64,000 bases of DNA from Prevotella sp. 10(H) (GTDB taxonomy: Bacteria > Bacteroidota > Bacteroidia > Bacteroidales > Dysgonomonadaceae). The position numbers were made by a program, and so were the translations under genes. The notes beneath the pieces were generated by a model. That model ran no database searches. It saw nothing but the letters and a program-made list of their open reading frames with translations, and was not told the DNA's origin. Positions 1 through 12,008 of the stretch are shown here, piece by piece. Position 1 is the first letter of the stretch, and every line of letters begins with the position of its first letter. The DNA lies in assembly GCF_000711235.1 (NCBI RefSeq), contig NZ_JOMI01000002.1, forward strand, positions 248,001 through 312,000, given 5' to 3'.

Positions 1-1
1 A

Positions 2-58
2 GTTATAAATGCTTTTCAAGAAGAAAGAAATACATTAGACAGTTTAGGTTTTCATTAA
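2..58 (+). CDS. 3' end of an unidentified gene (partial)
   Basis: Frame 2 from the window edge reads 18 codons ending ...TLDSLGFH and then TAA. The composition looks protein-like and the frame stops just before the GNAT gene that follows on the same strand. Too little is visible to name a family, and a chance open stretch cannot be excluded. Confidence 0.4.
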   Translation, partial: VINAFQEERNTLDSLGFH

Positions 59-80
59 AGATAAATTGAAATTTAATACC

Positions 81-902
81 ATGAGACTAGTTAAAGCGAA
101 AAGGGAAGATATAGCCCAGATTTTATATATAACCATAGATACAATAAGGAAGATATATCCGAATTACTATCCGAAGGACATTGTCGATTTCTTCCTCGAT
201 TATCATTCCGAGGAAGCGATATTAAAAGATATAGAAGAGGGTAATGCCTATCTTTTGGCACATGACGGTATGTATATCGGTACCGGTAGGATACATGGAA
301 ATGAATTGGGGCGGATGTTCGTCCTGCCTGCTTTTCAGAAAAAAGGATTCGGTACTTTTATGATCGATGCCCTTGAAGAAATAGTAGGGAAGAATTATGA
401 TACTGTTTTCCTCGATTCGTCTTTCCCTGCCTATAATCTTTATCTGAAACGGGGATATACTGCCGAAGAATATAAGACGGAGAAGGTCAATAGCGATAGC
501 GTGTTATGTTATTATGTCATGAAGAAGGACATAATACGCAAGTCACGACGTCCGATAAACCTGAATAACAAAGTCTTTATCTCCATAGAAAATACGGCTG
601 ACGGAGAAGTGTCCGAAAAAACTATTTTCAGATATCACCAGCAGGAAGATATTATATGGGCCGAATATTATGGAGGACATGTAACAAGGGGGTACCTTAT
701 CGGAAAATTCGTATCCGATACAGTATTGACTTTTGTTTATCAGCACATCAATGTTAATGAGGAAATCCGTATGGGAGAATGCAGAAGTACTATAGAAATA
801 CAGCCCGACGGGCGGCTCCGCCTTTATGAAGAATGGCAATGGCTCTATAATGATAATACATCCGGACGTTCGGTAGTAGAAGAGATAAAAAAAGAGGAGT
901 GA
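81..902 (+). CDS. GNAT N-acetyltransferase fused to a C-terminal beta-rich domain
   Basis: A GNAT acetyltransferase fills about residues 1-150. The acetyl-CoA binding segment (RMFVLPAFQKKGFGT) lies near residues 78-92. A second domain of about 115 residues follows, starting at INLNNKVFIS and rich in paired aromatic and charged residues (IIWAEYYGG, EEWQWLY). This second domain is known to me as a stand-alone family often labelled n-acetylglutamate synthase in Firmicutes and Bacteroidetes, a label that is probably not functional evidence. I chose ATG 81 over the upstream TTG at 66 because GNAT proteins usually begin right at the first beta strand (MRLVKAKREDI). The substrate is unknown. The stop codon lies inside the terminator shared with rpoC. 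Confidence 0.85.
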   Translation: MRLVKAKREDIAQILYITIDTIRKIYPNYYPKDIVDFFLDYHSEEAILKDIEEGNAYLLAHDGMYIGTGRIHGNELGRMFVLPAFQKKGFGTFMIDALEEIVGKNYDTVFLDSSFPAYNLYLKRGYTAEEYKTEKVNSDSVLCYYVMKKDIIRKSRRPINLNNKVFISIENTADGEVSEKTIFRYHQQEDIIWAEYYGGHVTRGYLIGKFVSDTVLTFVYQHINVNEEIRMGECRSTIEIQPDGRLRLYEEWQWLYNDNTSGRSVVEEIKKEE

Positions 903-924
903 CACAGTGTCGCTCCTCTTTTTT
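888..924. terminator. Bidirectional terminator between the GNAT gene and rpoC
   Basis: Stem of about 17 bp with one G-T wobble and a 3-nt loop (CAG at 905-907), A-rich on the left and T-rich on the right. It serves the plus-strand GNAT gene, whose stop codon it contains, and the minus-strand rpoC ending at 951. Confidence 0.85.
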
Positions 925-950
925 CTAACTATATAAAAGAATAAAATTAA

Positions 951-3900
951 TTATTCTACGGCGTCAAAGTCTACAACAGTCTTCCTTGTAGCAGCAATCC
1001 TGTCGAAATCTTCTTTTGTACCTACAACAAGTTTTTCAAACTCGCGCTGGCCTGTACCTGCAGGAAGCAAGTGTCCGCAGATTACATTTTCTTTCAGACC
1101 TTCCAGTCTGTCTACCTTCGCATTGATAGCGGCATCGTTCAGTACTTTTGTTGTTTCCTGGAACGAAGCGGCAGACATGAAGCTTTGTGTCTGAAGGGCT
1201 GCACGTGTAATACCTTGAAGTATCTGGTTAGCTGTAGCCGGAATAGCATCTCGCACTTCTACCGGACGAAGGTCTCTACGTTTCAGCATAGAGTTTTCAT
1301 CTCTCAGTTTACGTGCCGTTACAATCTGGCCCGGCTCGAATGTAGCAGAATCTCCGCCGTCGACAACGACTTTTTTACCCCAGATTCTGTCATTCTCTTC
1401 CATCACATCGTATTTGTCGATAACCTGTTGCTCGAGGAAGCGTGTATCTCCCGGATCGATCACTTCTACCTTGCGCATCATCTGACGCACAATTACTTCG
1501 AAGTGTTTATCATTGATTTTTACACCCTGCAGGCGATATACATCCTGTACTTCGTTTACAATATATTCCTGAACGGCAGTCGGCCCCATGATAGCCAGAA
1601 TATCCGAAGGAGTTGTTGCTCCGTCCGATAATGGCATACCTGCTCTTACGAAGTCATTTTCCTGTACAAGGATTTGCTTCGATAGCGGAACAAGGTATTT
1701 TTTCACTTCACCGAGTTTCGATGTTACGATAACTTCCCTGTTACCACGCTTGATCTTACCGAATGAGATTTCTCCATCGATTTCAGATACAACAGCAGGG
1801 TTTGAAGGGTTACGCGCTTCGAACAATTCGGTCACACGCGGAAGACCTCCGGTGATATCGCCAGCCTTACCTACAGCGCGCGGAATCTTAACAAGGACAT
1901 CTCCCGCCTTAATGGTGTCGTTATCGTCTTTCACGATGTGGGCACCCAGAGGTAAGCTGTATGTCTTGATTGTATTGCTCTTCTCATCGGCGATATGTGC
2001 TTCAGGAGCTTTCGTCTTATCACGCGATTCGATGATAATCTTCTCTTTCAATCCGGTCTGCTCGTCCGACTCAACTTTGTATGTTACGTTTTCAATAACA
2101 TTTTCAAACTTGATGCGTCCTGTAGCTTCCGAGATGATTACTGCGTTGAATGGGTCCCATTCGCAGATCAGGTCATCTTTTTTCACTTTGGCTCCGTCTT
2201 TAAAGTAAAGTTTGGAACCATAAGGGATATTATGAGTAAGAAGTACAATCTTAGTATTAGGATCTACCAGACGAAGTTCAACCAGACGGCTGACAACGAT
2301 CTGTACTTTCTTGCCTGTTTCGTCCACTGTTTCCACTACGCGCAGGTCGTCCATTTCGAGCACCCCGTCGTATTTGGCAATAATATTACTTTCGGCAGCA
2401 ATGTTGGAAGCGATACCCCCAACGTGGAAAGTACGTAGTGTCAACTGTGTACCCGGCTCACCGATCGACTGTGCGGCAATTACTCCTACAGCCTCACCAC
2501 GCTGAACCATACGGCCTGTTGCAAGGTTACGTCCGTAACATTTGCCGCATACGCCTTTCTTCGATTCGCAGGTAAGTACCGAACGAATTTCCACACTCTC
2601 GATAGGAGAATTCTGGATAGCGTTGGCTGCATCTTCTTTTATCTCTTCACCCGATTTCACAATGATTTCGCCTGTCATCGGATGCTGTATATCATGTACG
2701 GAAACACGTCCTAACATACGTTCATAAAGAGAAGCAACAACTTCTTCGTTGTTTTTCAACTCTGTACAAACAAGTCCGCGCAGTGTACCGCAGTCTTCTT
2801 CGTTAATGATAACGTCCTGTGAAACGTCTACCAGACGACGGGTCAGATATCCGGCATCGGCTGTCTTAAGGGCGGTATCGGCAAGACCTTTACGCGCACC
2901 GTGGGTAGAGATAAAGTACTCCAGCACCGACAGACCTTCTTTAAAGTTGGAAAGGATAGGGTTCTCAATAATCTGAGCACCTTCCGCTCCGCTCTTCTGA
3001 GGTTTGGCCATCAATCCACGCATACCTGACAACTGGCGTATCTGTTCTTTCGAACCACGGGCGCCCGAATCCAACATCATATACACAGAGTTGAATCCCT
3101 GATTGTCTTCCGATAATTGTTTCATCAGGATGTTAGACAATCTCGAGTTGATGTGCGTCCATGTATCGATAATCTGGTTGTAACGTTCGTTGTAGGTAAT
3201 GAATCCCATGTTATAGTTATTCATTATCTGCTCAACCTCGTCGTAACCCTCAATTACCAGTTCGTCTTTTTCTTCCGGAATAATAACATCCTCAAGGTTG
3301 AACGACAGACCTCCGCGGAATGCCATTGTATAACCAAGGTCTTTGATATCATCGAGGAACTGGGCTGTTTTGGCAACTCCGGCTACTTTGATAACATTAC
3401 CGATAATGTCACGAAGCGATTTCTTGGAAAGTACTTCGTTAATGAAACCAACTTCTACAGGAGTTTTCTCGTTTACAAGAACACGTCCTACAGTAGTTTC
3501 GCGCATCATGCGTGCTACTTTTCCTTCTTCGTTCAGGTCGTTTACATATACTTTGATAAGGGCGTGAATGTCTACTTTTCCTTCATTGTAAGCGATGATC
3601 GCTTCTTCCGGTCCGTAGAATGTAAGGCCTTCGCCTTTCGCACCCTTACGTATTTTTGTAATATAATATAGTCCGAGAACCATGTCTTGTGAAGGTACGG
3701 TAATCGGCGCACCGTTCGCAGGGTTGAGGATGTTATGCGATGCAAGCATCAGCATTTGCGCCTCAAGGATAGCTTCGTTACCTAACGGCAAGTGAACAGC
3801 CATCTGGTCACCGTCGAAGTCGGCATTGAATGCGGTACATGATAGCGGGTGCAACTGGATTGCCTTACCACCGATCATCTTCGGCTGGAATGCCTGAATA

Positions 3901-5234
3901 CCCAAACGGTGAAGGGTAGGGGCACGGTTGAGAAGAACAGGGTGTCCTTTCATTACGTGTTCCAATATATCCCATACCACAGGTTCCTTGCGGTCTACTA
4001 TTTTCTTTGCAGATTTTACTGTTTTAACGATACCGCGTTCGATCAGCTTACGGATGATAAACGGTTTGTACAGTTCGGCTGCCATATCCTGTGGAATACC
4101 GCACTCATGCATCTTCAATTCAGGGCCAACGACAATTACCGAACGGGCCGAATAGTCGACACGTTTACCCAACAGGTTCTGACGGAAACGTCCCTGTTTA
4201 CCTTTCAAGCTGTCTGAAAGTGATTTCAACGGACGGTTAGCATCTGTTTTCACTGCGCTCGATTTACGCGAGTTGTCGAACAGTGAATCCACAGCTTCCT
4301 GAAGCATACGTTTTTCATTACGCAGGATTACTTCCGGAGCCTTGATATCGATAAGTCTTTTCAGACGGTTGTTACGGATAATAACGCGGCGATACAGATC
4401 GTTCAGGTCGGATGTTGCAAAACGTCCACCATCGAGCGGCACCAACGGGCGAAGTTCCGGCGGAATAACAGGAACAATCTTAACGATCATCCATTCCGGT
4501 TTATTCTTGCCTTTCGATCCGCGGAATGCTTCTACAACCTGAAGCTGTTTCAACGCTTCGTTTTTACGTTGCTGTGAAGTATCTGTACTTGCCTTATGAC
4601 GCAGTGTATTTGCCAGCGAATCGAGATTGATGCGCGACAACAGGTCATATACGGCTTCTGCTCCCATCTTGGCGATAAACTTGTTAGGGTCTGTATCGTC
4701 AAGCAGCTGGTTTTCTTTCGGAAGCTTATCAAGGATGTTCAGATATTCTTCTTCTGTAAGAAGGTCTTTTTCTGCTATTCCTTCTTCTACTGCAGCACCC
4801 GACTGTATTACTACATAGCGTTCGTAGTAAATGATAGAATCGAGTTTCTTCGTAGGTATACCCAACAGATAACCCATCTTGTTAGGCAGAGAGCGGAAAT
4901 ACCAGATATGAGCTACCGGAACTACAAGGTGGATATGTCCTGTACGTTCGCGGCGGACTTTCTTTTCTGTAACTTCAACACCGCAACGGTCGCAGACAAT
5001 ACCTTTGTAACGGATTCTCTTATATTTACCGCAATGACATTCGTAGTCCTTTACAGGGCCGAATATACGTTCGCAGAAAAGTCCGTCACGTTCAGGTTTG
5101 TAAGTACGGTAGTTGATTGTTTCGGGTTTCAAAACTTCACCGCTCGATGCTTCCAGAATCTCTTCGGGAGAGGCAAGGCTCACGGTAATTTTTGAAAAGC
5201 TACTCTTTACTTTATTTTCTTTTCTAAAAGCCAT
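951..5234 (-). CDS. rpoC: DNA-directed RNA polymerase subunit beta'
   Basis: Largest catalytic subunit of RNA polymerase, 1427 aa, the usual Bacteroidetes length. The N-terminal zinc-binding site (CHCGKYKR...CDRCGVEVT) is near residues 67-88. The catalytic magnesium-binding motif NADFDGDQ is near residue 470. The second cysteine cluster ([11 protein letters not shown]) and the trigger-loop region ([21 protein letters not shown]) lie in the middle. It is the last gene of the secE-to-rpoC run and is followed by a strong terminator. The 118-bp gap to rpoB is unusual because it contains heptanucleotide arrays that can fold back on each other. Confidence 0.99.
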   Translation of the reverse strand: MAFRKENKVKSSFSKITVSLASPEEILEASSGEVLKPETINYRTYKPERDGLFCERIFGPVKDYECHCGKYKRIRYKGIVCDRCGVEVTEKKVRRERTGHIHLVVPVAHIWYFRSLPNKMGYLLGIPTKKLDSIIYYERYVVIQSGAAVEEGIAEKDLLTEEEYLNILDKLPKENQLLDDTDPNKFIAKMGAEAVYDLLSRINLDSLANTLRHKASTDTSQQRKNEALKQLQVVEAFRGSKGKNKPEWMIVKIVPVIPPELRPLVPLDGGRFATSDLNDLYRRVIIRNNRLKRLIDIKAPEVILRNEKRMLQEAVDSLFDNSRKSSAVKTDANRPLKSLSDSLKGKQGRFRQNLLGKRVDYSARSVIVVGPELKMHECGIPQDMAAELYKPFIIRKLIERGIVKTVKSAKKIVDRKEPVVWDILEHVMKGHPVLLNRAPTLHRLGIQAFQPKMIGGKAIQLHPLSCTAFNADFDGDQMAVHLPLGNEAILEAQMLMLASHNILNPANGAPITVPSQDMVLGLYYITKIRKGAKGEGLTFYGPEEAIIAYNEGKVDIHALIKVYVNDLNEEGKVARMMRETTVGRVLVNEKTPVEVGFINEVLSKKSLRDIIGNVIKVAGVAKTAQFLDDIKDLGYTMAFRGGLSFNLEDVIIPEEKDELVIEGYDEVEQIMNNYNMGFITYNERYNQIIDTWTHINSRLSNILMKQLSEDNQGFNSVYMMLDSGARGSKEQIRQLSGMRGLMAKPQKSGAEGAQIIENPILSNFKEGLSVLEYFISTHGARKGLADTALKTADAGYLTRRLVDVSQDVIINEEDCGTLRGLVCTELKNNEEVVASLYERMLGRVSVHDIQHPMTGEIIVKSGEEIKEDAANAIQNSPIESVEIRSVLTCESKKGVCGKCYGRNLATGRMVQRGEAVGVIAAQSIGEPGTQLTLRTFHVGGIASNIAAESNIIAKYDGVLEMDDLRVVETVDETGKKVQIVVSRLVELRLVDPNTKIVLLTHNIPYGSKLYFKDGAKVKKDDLICEWDPFNAVIISEATGRIKFENVIENVTYKVESDEQTGLKEKIIIESRDKTKAPEAHIADEKSNTIKTYSLPLGAHIVKDDNDTIKAGDVLVKIPRAVGKAGDITGGLPRVTELFEARNPSNPAVVSEIDGEISFGKIKRGNREVIVTSKLGEVKKYLVPLSKQILVQENDFVRAGMPLSDGATTPSDILAIMGPTAVQEYIVNEVQDVYRLQGVKINDKHFEVIVRQMMRKVEVIDPGDTRFLEQQVIDKYDVMEENDRIWGKKVVVDGGDSATFEPGQIVTARKLRDENSMLKRRDLRPVEVRDAIPATANQILQGITRAALQTQSFMSAASFQETTKVLNDAAINAKVDRLEGLKENVICGHLLPAGTGQREFEKLVVGTKEDFDRIAATRKTVVDFDAVE

Positions 5235-5254
5235 ATTACTTTTTTCCTTTAAAA

Positions 5255-5348
5255 GCTGTTAGCCGTTAGCTATTAGCTTATAGCTGTTGTTAGAGTATTA
5301 TTTGAAACCATCAGCTAATAGCTAAAAGCTATCAGCTAACGGCTATAA
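5255..5348. repeat. Two opposed heptanucleotide arrays in the rpoB-rpoC spacer
   Basis: The left array (5255-5292) reads as successive 7-mers GCTGTTA, GCCGTTA, GCTATTA, GCTTATA, GCTGTTG. The right array (5310-5348) reads CAGCTAA, TAGCTAA, AAGCTAT, CAGCTAA, CGGCTAT. The two are near reverse complements, so the rpoBC transcript should form an imperfect hairpin of roughly 30 bp between the two coding regions. A related array lies at 33329-33364. Confidence 0.8.
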
Positions 5349-5352
5349 GTAT

Positions 5353-8300
5353 TTAGTCGAGGGATACACTTAATCCCAGTCCGCGCATCTCATGCAGCAA
5401 TACGTTGAGCGATTCAGGTATGCCCGGTTGTGGCATCGGTTCACCTTTAACGATAGCTTCATAAGCTTTGGAACGTCCTACAACGTCATCCGACTTGATG
5501 GTAAGGATTTCTCTCAGGATATAAGCCGCACCGAATGCTTCCAGTGCCCAAACCTCCATTTCTCCGAAACGTTGTCCCCCGAATTGAGCTTTACCACCCA
5601 GAGGCTGTTGCGTGATAAGAGAGTAAGGCCCGATAGAACGCGCATGCATCTTATCTTCCACCATGTGTCCGAGTTTCAGCATGTAGATAACACCTACCGT
5701 TGCATGCTGGTCGAACTGGTCTCCTGTACCTCCGTCGAACAAGCGAACTTTACCGTAACGAGGAACGTTGGCTTTGTCAGTCCATGCGTTCAGGTCGTCC
5801 AGACTGGCTCCGTCGAAGATAGGGGTGGCAAATTTCACACCCAGTTCTTTTCCTGCCCAACCCAGTACGGTTTCGAAAATCTGCCCGAGGTTCATACGAG
5901 AAGGCACCCCTAGCGGATTCAATACGATATCCACAGGTGTTCCGTCCGGTAAGAACGGCATATCTTCCTGACGAACTATACGCGATACGATACCTTTGTT
6001 ACCGTGGCGTCCGGCCATCTTATCACCTACCTGTACTTTACGTTTCTTAGCTACATAAACTTTAGCAATCTGAACGATACCGGAAGGAAGTTCATCCCCG
6101 ATAGTCAGGTCGAAACGTTTACGTTTCAGTTCGGCGTCGAGTTCTTTATATTTACGCAGATAGTTTACAACTACGTCGCGTATCAGGTCGTTTTTATGAG
6201 CATCTGTTGTCCAGTTGCTTACCTGAATTGTTTCGTAGTCGATGTTATCCAATGCGCTCTTAGTAAACTTAGTACCTTTGGCAATAATCTCTACATTCAG
6301 ATAATCTTTTACTCCCTGCGATGTCTTACCTTCGGTCAGTACGAGTATTTTATCTACAAGTACGCCTTTCAGCTTAGCCATCTTTTCTTCGTACTCTTCA
6401 TCCAGTTTCGGAAGCAATGCCTTGCTCGAAAGTTTTGTCTTCCCTTTCTTCGATGCTTTAGAGAACAGGTTAGTTCCCACTACCACACCTTTCAGTGAAG
6501 GAGAAGCTTTCAATGAAGCATCTTTCACATCACCGGCCTTGTCACCGAAGATAGCGCGAAGCAGTTTTTCTTCCGGAGAAGGATCCGATTCACCTTTCGG
6601 AGTAATCTTACCGATCAGGATATCTCCCGGGCCTACACGTGCTCCGATACGGATAATACCTCTTTCGTCGAGGTCTTTAGTAGCATCTTCGCTTACGTTA
6701 GGAATATCGGAAGTAAGTTCTTCCACACCGCGTTTAGTGTCGCGAACTTCGAGTACAAATTCTTCTACGTGAACGGAAGTGAATACATCTTCACGGACGA
6801 TACGTTCGTTCAATACGATCGCATCCTCAAAGTTATATCCTTTCCAAGGCATGAATGCTACTTTCAGGTTTTTACCTATAGCCAACTCGCCTTGTTCGGT
6901 AGAATATCCTTCTGTCAGAATCTGATCCAGCACAACCCTGTCACCTTTGCGGCATGTAGGGCGAAGGTCGATAGTAGTATTCTGGTTGGTTTTTCTGAAC
7001 TTAGGGATGTAATATGTTTTGATAGCATCATCGAATGCGACAAAGTCTTCATCGGATGTACGGTCATATTTAATTTTAATAGTGCTTGCATCCACATACA
7101 CCACTTCTCCGGCTCCTTCTGCAACAATCTGGGTACGTGAGTCGCGGATCAGCTGTCCTTCGATACCTGTTCCCACAATCGGAGCTTCGGTACGCATCAA
7201 CGGCACAGCCTGGCGCATCATGTTCGAGCCCATCAGTGCACGGTTAGCATCGTCATGCTCAAGGAAAGGAATCAATGAAGCCGCGATAGAAGCGATCTGT
7301 GTAGGAGATACATCCATCAGTTCGATTTCTTCCGGAGCTACTACCGGATAGTCTGCATCCTGACGCGCTTTTACGCGTTTAAGGATGAATGAACCGTCAT
7401 CATTCAACGGAGCATTACCCTGTGCAATAAGCTTGTCTTCTTCCTCTTCGGCTGCAAGATATACGATACCTTCAGGAGATAAGTCGACTTTGCTGTTAGC
7501 AGCCTTGCGGTACGGAGTCTCGATAAATCCGAGATCGTTTATCTTCGCGTAAACGCAAAGAGACGATATCAGACCGATGTTCGGACCTTCCGGGGTTTCT
7601 ATCGGACAAAGACGGCCATAGTGAGTATAGTGAACGTCACGCACCTCGAAACCTGCTCTTTCACGGGAAAGACCGCCGGGGCCGAGTGCCGACATACGGC
7701 GTTTGTGAGTAATCTCAGCCAGCGGATTCGTTTGATCCATGAACTGAGACAGTGCATTCGTTCCGAAGAATGTATTAACAACGGATGAGATAGTTTTCGC
7801 ATTGATCAGGTCGATCGGCGTAAATACCTCATTGTCGCGAACGTTCATTCTTTCACGAATGATACGCGCCATACGATTGAGACCAACTCCAAACTGGTTG
7901 AAAAGCTGCTCACCAACAGTACGTACACGACGGTTGCTCAAGTGGTCGATATCATCAACTATTGCTTTTGAGTTTATCAACTCGATAAGGAATTTGATGA
8001 TCTCGATGATATCCTCTTTCGTTAATACGCGGATATCCGTACTTGTTGCCAAGCCCAGTTTCTTGTTCAGCCTGTAACGTCCTACCTCTCCGAGGTCGTA
8101 ACGTTTTTCTGAGAAGAACAGGTTGTTGATAACCTCGCGTGCACTGGTATCATCGGCAGGTTCTGCACTACGCAGCTGCCTGTAGATATGACGAACGGCA
8201 TCTATTTCGGAGTTACTAGGGTCTTTCTGCAATGTATTGTAGATAATAGCAAAGTCAGAAATGTTTTGAGAATCCTTGTGTAACAGGATAGACGGCACGT

Positions 8301-9165
8301 TAGATTCCAGTATCAGGTCGAGATGCTCTTTGTCCAGCACTGTTTCACGTTCAAGAATAACTTCGTTACGTTCGATTGAAGTCACCTCGCCGGTGTCTTC
8401 ATCTACGAAGTCTTCCATCCATGTTCTCAGAATTCTGGCTGCAAGCTTACGTCCTGCTACTTTCTTTATATTTTGTTTAGTAACTTTTATTTCTTCTGCC
8501 AGGTCGAATATCTCAAGGATATCGCGGTCGCTTTCGAAACCGATAGCGCGAAGCAATGTAGTTACAGGTAATTTTTTCTTACGGTCGATGTATGCATACA
8601 TGACATTGTTGATGTCAGTCGCAAATTCGATCCATGAGCCTTTGAACGGAATGATACGCGCCGAATAAAGCTTGGTGCCATTGGCATGCATTGTCTGTCC
8701 GAAGAATACACCGGGTGAACGGTGCAATTGTGAAACTACTACACGCTCTGCTCCGTTGATGACAAAGGTACCTTTCTCGGTCATATATGGAATCAGCCCC
8801 AGGTATACATCCTGAATGACTGTATCAAAATCTTCATGGTCAGGGTCGGTACAGTAAAGCTTTAATTTGGCTTTGAGCGGAACACTGTATGTTAAACCCC
8901 TGTCGATACACTCTTCGATAGTGTAGCGCGGAGGATCAATGAAGTAGTCCAAAAATTCTAATACAAAGTTGTTTCGTGTATCGGCTATAGGGAAGTTTTC
9001 AGCGAAAACCTTGTATAAGCCTTCTTTTTTCCTTTTCTCAGGGGGGGTATCAAGCTGTAAAAAATCGCGGAACGATTTCAGCTGTACTTCGAGAAAATCC
9101 GGATATGGTAGCGGATTCTTAATTGAAGCAAAATTGACTCTTTGATTTGTATTTGTTGAAGACAT
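5353..9165 (-). CDS. rpoB: DNA-directed RNA polymerase subunit beta
   Basis: Second catalytic subunit of RNA polymerase, 1270 aa, full length. Recognisable segments include the rifampicin-pocket region ([25 protein letters not shown], where the DQTN and HKRR residues match the drug-sensitive form), the GPNIGLI segment, the [10 protein letters not shown] active-site segment, the [13 protein letters not shown] clamp segment and the C-terminal [21 protein letters not shown]. It lies between rplL upstream and rpoC downstream, as in most bacteria. Confidence 0.99.
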   Translation of the reverse strand: MSSTNTNQRVNFASIKNPLPYPDFLEVQLKSFRDFLQLDTPPEKRKKEGLYKVFAENFPIADTRNNFVLEFLDYFIDPPRYTIEECIDRGLTYSVPLKAKLKLYCTDPDHEDFDTVIQDVYLGLIPYMTEKGTFVINGAERVVVSQLHRSPGVFFGQTMHANGTKLYSARIIPFKGSWIEFATDINNVMYAYIDRKKKLPVTTLLRAIGFESDRDILEIFDLAEEIKVTKQNIKKVAGRKLAARILRTWMEDFVDEDTGEVTSIERNEVILERETVLDKEHLDLILESNVPSILLHKDSQNISDFAIIYNTLQKDPSNSEIDAVRHIYRQLRSAEPADDTSAREVINNLFFSEKRYDLGEVGRYRLNKKLGLATSTDIRVLTKEDIIEIIKFLIELINSKAIVDDIDHLSNRRVRTVGEQLFNQFGVGLNRMARIIRERMNVRDNEVFTPIDLINAKTISSVVNTFFGTNALSQFMDQTNPLAEITHKRRMSALGPGGLSRERAGFEVRDVHYTHYGRLCPIETPEGPNIGLISSLCVYAKINDLGFIETPYRKAANSKVDLSPEGIVYLAAEEEEDKLIAQGNAPLNDDGSFILKRVKARQDADYPVVAPEEIELMDVSPTQIASIAASLIPFLEHDDANRALMGSNMMRQAVPLMRTEAPIVGTGIEGQLIRDSRTQIVAEGAGEVVYVDASTIKIKYDRTSDEDFVAFDDAIKTYYIPKFRKTNQNTTIDLRPTCRKGDRVVLDQILTEGYSTEQGELAIGKNLKVAFMPWKGYNFEDAIVLNERIVREDVFTSVHVEEFVLEVRDTKRGVEELTSDIPNVSEDATKDLDERGIIRIGARVGPGDILIGKITPKGESDPSPEEKLLRAIFGDKAGDVKDASLKASPSLKGVVVGTNLFSKASKKGKTKLSSKALLPKLDEEYEEKMAKLKGVLVDKILVLTEGKTSQGVKDYLNVEIIAKGTKFTKSALDNIDYETIQVSNWTTDAHKNDLIRDVVVNYLRKYKELDAELKRKRFDLTIGDELPSGIVQIAKVYVAKKRKVQVGDKMAGRHGNKGIVSRIVRQEDMPFLPDGTPVDIVLNPLGVPSRMNLGQIFETVLGWAGKELGVKFATPIFDGASLDDLNAWTDKANVPRYGKVRLFDGGTGDQFDQHATVGVIYMLKLGHMVEDKMHARSIGPYSLITQQPLGGKAQFGGQRFGEMEVWALEAFGAAYILREILTIKSDDVVGRSKAYEAIVKGEPMPQPGIPESLNVLLHEMRGLGLSVSLD

Positions 9166-9266
9166 GGATTACCAATTTTATTGAACTAATTATTTTTGAC
9201 GCAAAAAGGTTAAGAACCCTCTTTCATGAAGGTTCCTAACCAAATATCCTTTCTCAGGACTTATCT

Positions 9267-9644
9267 TTACTTAAGTTCAATTTCGGCTCCAGCTTCTTCT
9301 AGTTGTTTTTTCAATGCGTCTGCTTCATCTTTAGTCACTCCTTTTTTAAGTTCGCTAGGAGCAGCATCCACTAGATCTTTAGCCTCTTTCAAACCAAGTC
9401 CTGTAAGTTCTTTTACAGCTTTAACAACCTGCAATTTGTTAGCACCTGCCGATTTAAGAACAACATCGAATGCTGTTTTTTCTTCTGCAACTTCAGCTGC
9501 ACCACCGGCAGCAGGAGCAGCAACTGCAACAGCAGCAGCGGCTGGTTCAATACCGTATTCAGTTTTTAGAATTTCAGCTAATTCGCTTACTTCTTTTACT
9601 GTCAAATTTACTAGTTGTTCTGCAATAGCTTTGATATCTGCCAT
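9267..9644 (-). CDS. rplL: 50S ribosomal protein L7/L12
   Basis: Stalk protein of the large ribosomal subunit, 125 aa. An N-terminal dimerisation helix (about 1-35) is followed by an alanine-rich hinge (about 36-55) and the C-terminal globular domain that recruits GTPase factors ([15 protein letters not shown]). It follows rplJ by 45 bp and precedes rpoB, the standard order. Confidence 0.98.
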   Translation of the reverse strand: MADIKAIAEQLVNLTVKEVSELAEILKTEYGIEPAAAAVAVAAPAAGGAAEVAEEKTAFDVVLKSAGANKLQVVKAVKELTGLGLKEAKDLVDAAPSELKKGVTKDEADALKKQLEEAGAEIELK

Positions 9645-9689
9645 TTTTGTATAAATTAAAATTGTTATTATTCTTTTGTTATAAGTAAA

Positions 9690-10202
9690 TTATTTCTTAG
9701 ACAATGTTTCTAAGACGCCATGGATTGTATTTCCACCCGATTGAAGGGCAGAGATAACATTCTTGGCCGGAGATTGAAGCAATCCGATAACTTCGCCGAT
9801 AAGTTCGTTCTTGCTCTTGATGTTTTCCAGTGCGGAAAGGTTTTCCGATCCCACATAGAAACTTTCCTGAACATACGCGGCTTTAAGCGCAGGTATTCCT
9901 TCTTTTTTGTATTTAGCGATCAGCTTAGCCGGAGCATTAGCCGAATTAGAGAACATGATAGCAGTGTTTCCCTTAAGCGCTGCGTTCAACTCTGAATAAT
10001 CGCCTTCAAGGCTTTCAAGAGCTTTTTGCAACAGGGTGTTTTTTACAACCATCAGCTTAATTTCCTGCTTAGAACATTCTCTTCTCAATGCGCTTGTTTT
10101 AGCAGAATTGAGAGTAGCAATGTCGGTAAGGTAGAAATGCTCGTAGCCTTTGATTGTGGCTGCTATAGTTTCTATGATAGTGCTTTTATCTTCCTTTCTC
10201 AT
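9690..10202 (-). CDS. rplJ: 50S ribosomal protein L10
   Basis: Stalk base protein, 170 aa, which anchors L7/L12 dimers through its C-terminal helix and binds 23S rRNA through its N-terminal domain (KEDKSTIIETIAATIKGY). It is 20 bp downstream of rplA, so there is no room for the long L10 leader structure known from enterobacteria. If L10 autoregulates here, it must act on another site. Confidence 0.97.
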   Translation of the reverse strand: MRKEDKSTIIETIAATIKGYEHFYLTDIATLNSAKTSALRRECSKQEIKLMVVKNTLLQKALESLEGDYSELNAALKGNTAIMFSNSANAPAKLIAKYKKEGIPALKAAYVQESFYVGSENLSALENIKSKNELIGEVIGLLQSPAKNVISALQSGGNTIHGVLETLSKK

Positions 10203-10222
10203 AATTTTCAGTCAATTTTTGA

Positions 10223-10918
10223 TTAATTTTCTACTGATTTAGGGTCGATTTTAATACCCGGGCTCATAGTACTTGAAAGACAAACACTTTTTACATAAGT
10301 TCCTTTAGCTGCAGTAGGTTTCAGTTTGATAAGCGTGTTGATAAACTCTTTCGCGTTATCTCTGATTTGCTCAGGAGAGAAAGTAACTTTACCGATAGAA
10401 GCGTGGATGATTCCGGCTTTGTCTACCTTGAAGTCAATCTTACCCGATTTTACTTCCTGTACGGCTTTAGCAACGTCTACAGTCACAGTTCCGCTCTTTG
10501 GGTTAGGCATCAGACCGCGAGGTCCTAAGATACGTCCCAGAGCACCAACTTTACCCATGATAGCAGGCTGAGTGATGATAACATCGATATCAGTCCAGCC
10601 ACCTTTTATCTTTTCGATATATTCGTCCAGTCCTACATAGTCGGCGCCTGCTTCTTTAGCAGCAGCCTCCGCGTCAGGAGCACATAATACCAAAACTCTA
10701 ACTTGTTTTCCTGTTCCATGAGGAAGAGATACTACACCTCTTACCATCTGGTTAGCTTTACGTGGGTCTACACCGAGGCGTACATCTATATCTACTGATG
10801 CTTCGAATTTAGTTGTAGTGATCTCTTTTACAAGAGCCGTTGCTTCGGTTAATGTATATAGTTTCCCTGCTTCAATTTTGCTGAAAGCTAACTTTTGATT
10901 TTTTGTAAGTTTACCCAT
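10223..10918 (-). CDS. rplA: 50S ribosomal protein L1
   Basis: L1 stalk protein, 231 aa, with the characteristic [19 protein letters not shown] segment near residues 127-145. It is separated by 18 bp from rplK and co-transcribed with it. L1 is a classic autogenous repressor of the rplKA mRNA in other bacteria; I did not identify its target site here. Confidence 0.98.
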   Translation of the reverse strand: MGKLTKNQKLAFSKIEAGKLYTLTEATALVKEITTTKFEASVDIDVRLGVDPRKANQMVRGVVSLPHGTGKQVRVLVLCAPDAEAAAKEAGADYVGLDEYIEKIKGGWTDIDVIITQPAIMGKVGALGRILGPRGLMPNPKSGTVTVDVAKAVQEVKSGKIDFKVDKAGIIHASIGKVTFSPEQIRDNAKEFINTLIKLKPTAAKGTYVKSVCLSSTMSPGIKIDPKSVEN

Positions 10919-10936
10919 TTCTAAATTGAAGTTTAA

Positions 10937-11380
10937 TTATTGAACATCCGGGAAAGCCCCTTTTACAGTAATACCCATACTTCTTGCTGTACCAGCAACC
11001 ATTCTCATGGCTGATTCGACTGTAAAACAGTTAAGGTCGACCATTTTATCTTCGGCGATAGCTTTTACCTGTTCCCAGGTAATTTCTGCTACTTTCTTAC
11101 GATTTGGTTCGGCCGATCCACTCTTTGTCTTAGCTGCTTCAAGTAATTGAATTGCTACAGGTGGCTGTTTTACAATGAAATCGAAAGACTTATCAGCATA
11201 GTAAGTAATTACCACAGGTAATATTTTACCAGCCTTGTCTTGAGTTCTGGCATTAAATTGCTTACAGAAATCCATGATGTTGATACCTTTCGAACCTAAC
11301 GCAGGCCCTACCGGAGGAGATGGATTTGCTGCACCGCCTTTAATCTGTAATTTTAATTGTCCAGCAATTTCTTTAGCCAT
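10937..11380 (-). CDS. rplK: 50S ribosomal protein L11
   Basis: L11, 147 aa, GTPase-centre protein. The proline-rich N-terminal signature ([21 protein letters not shown]) and the C-terminal rRNA-binding helix region ([17 protein letters not shown]) are both present. It lies between nusG and rplA in the standard order. Confidence 0.98.
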   Translation of the reverse strand: MAKEIAGQLKLQIKGGAANPSPPVGPALGSKGINIMDFCKQFNARTQDKAGKILPVVITYYADKSFDFIVKQPPVAIQLLEAAKTKSGSAEPNRKKVAEITWEQVKAIAEDKMVDLNCFTVESAMRMVAGTARSMGITVKGAFPDVQ

Positions 11381-11443
11381 TTTTGTTTTAATTTTTAGTT
11401 TTTGTTAAAACTTAAGATCGAGCATTCGAATGCGTAACCAGAC

Positions 11444-11989
11444 TTACTGCTCTTTTTCGACTTGCATGTAATTCAATTCGAGCGGAGTTTTCCGTCCGAA
11501 TATCTTTACCATTACTTTCAGTTTCTTTTTCTCAGCGTTCACTTCTTCAATAATTCCCGAGAATCCGGAGAAAGGACCGTTGGTCACCTTCACGTTTTCG
11601 CCGACAATGTATTGAACGTCCATGCCCACTTCCTGCTCGTCCAGTTCGTCCATTGTGCCCAATATGCGGTTTACTTCCGACTGGCTCAACGGCTGGGGAT
11701 TGGTAGTGTTGGGTAAGAAACCCGCTACGTAATTGATATTACGCAGTTCATGGATCACTTCACCTATCAGGGCGGCTTCAATCAATATGTAGCCGGGAAG
11801 GTAAGCTCTTTCTTTAAGAACTTTCTTTCCGTTACGCATGATATAAGTCTTTTCTGTAGGGATAAGAACTTGAGAGATATACTTTCCTAATTCAGTCTTT
11901 TTTATCTCAGCCTCAAGATATTCTTTGACTTTATTTTCTTTTCCACTAACAGCACGTAGTACGTACCATTTTTTTTCGATTTCAGTCAT
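11444..11989 (-). CDS. nusG: Transcription termination/antitermination protein NusG
   Basis: NusG, 181 aa. The N-terminal NGN domain binds RNA polymerase (KKWYVLRAVSGKENKV at the start, ERAYLPGYILIEA near residue 60). A C-terminal KOW domain (VKVTNGPFSGFSGIIEEVN) contacts Rho or S10. It is 19 bp downstream of secE. Confidence 0.98.
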   Translation of the reverse strand: MTEIEKKWYVLRAVSGKENKVKEYLEAEIKKTELGKYISQVLIPTEKTYIMRNGKKVLKERAYLPGYILIEAALIGEVIHELRNINYVAGFLPNTTNPQPLSQSEVNRILGTMDELDEQEVGMDVQYIVGENVKVTNGPFSGFSGIIEEVNAEKKKLKVMVKIFGRKTPLELNYMQVEKEQ

Positions 11990-12008
11990 AGTTTCTGATG
12001 AGGATTAC

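Noticed and set aside
1588-2208. Long plus-strand open frame opposite rpoC
   Set aside because: It is antisense to conserved rpoC codons, has low-complexity serine-rich composition and no start context. The same applies to the other frames opposite rpoB, tuf, clpB and rplL.
10203-10222. L10-type leader between rplA and rplJ
   Set aside because: The spacer is only 20 nt and cannot hold the known L10 binding structure.
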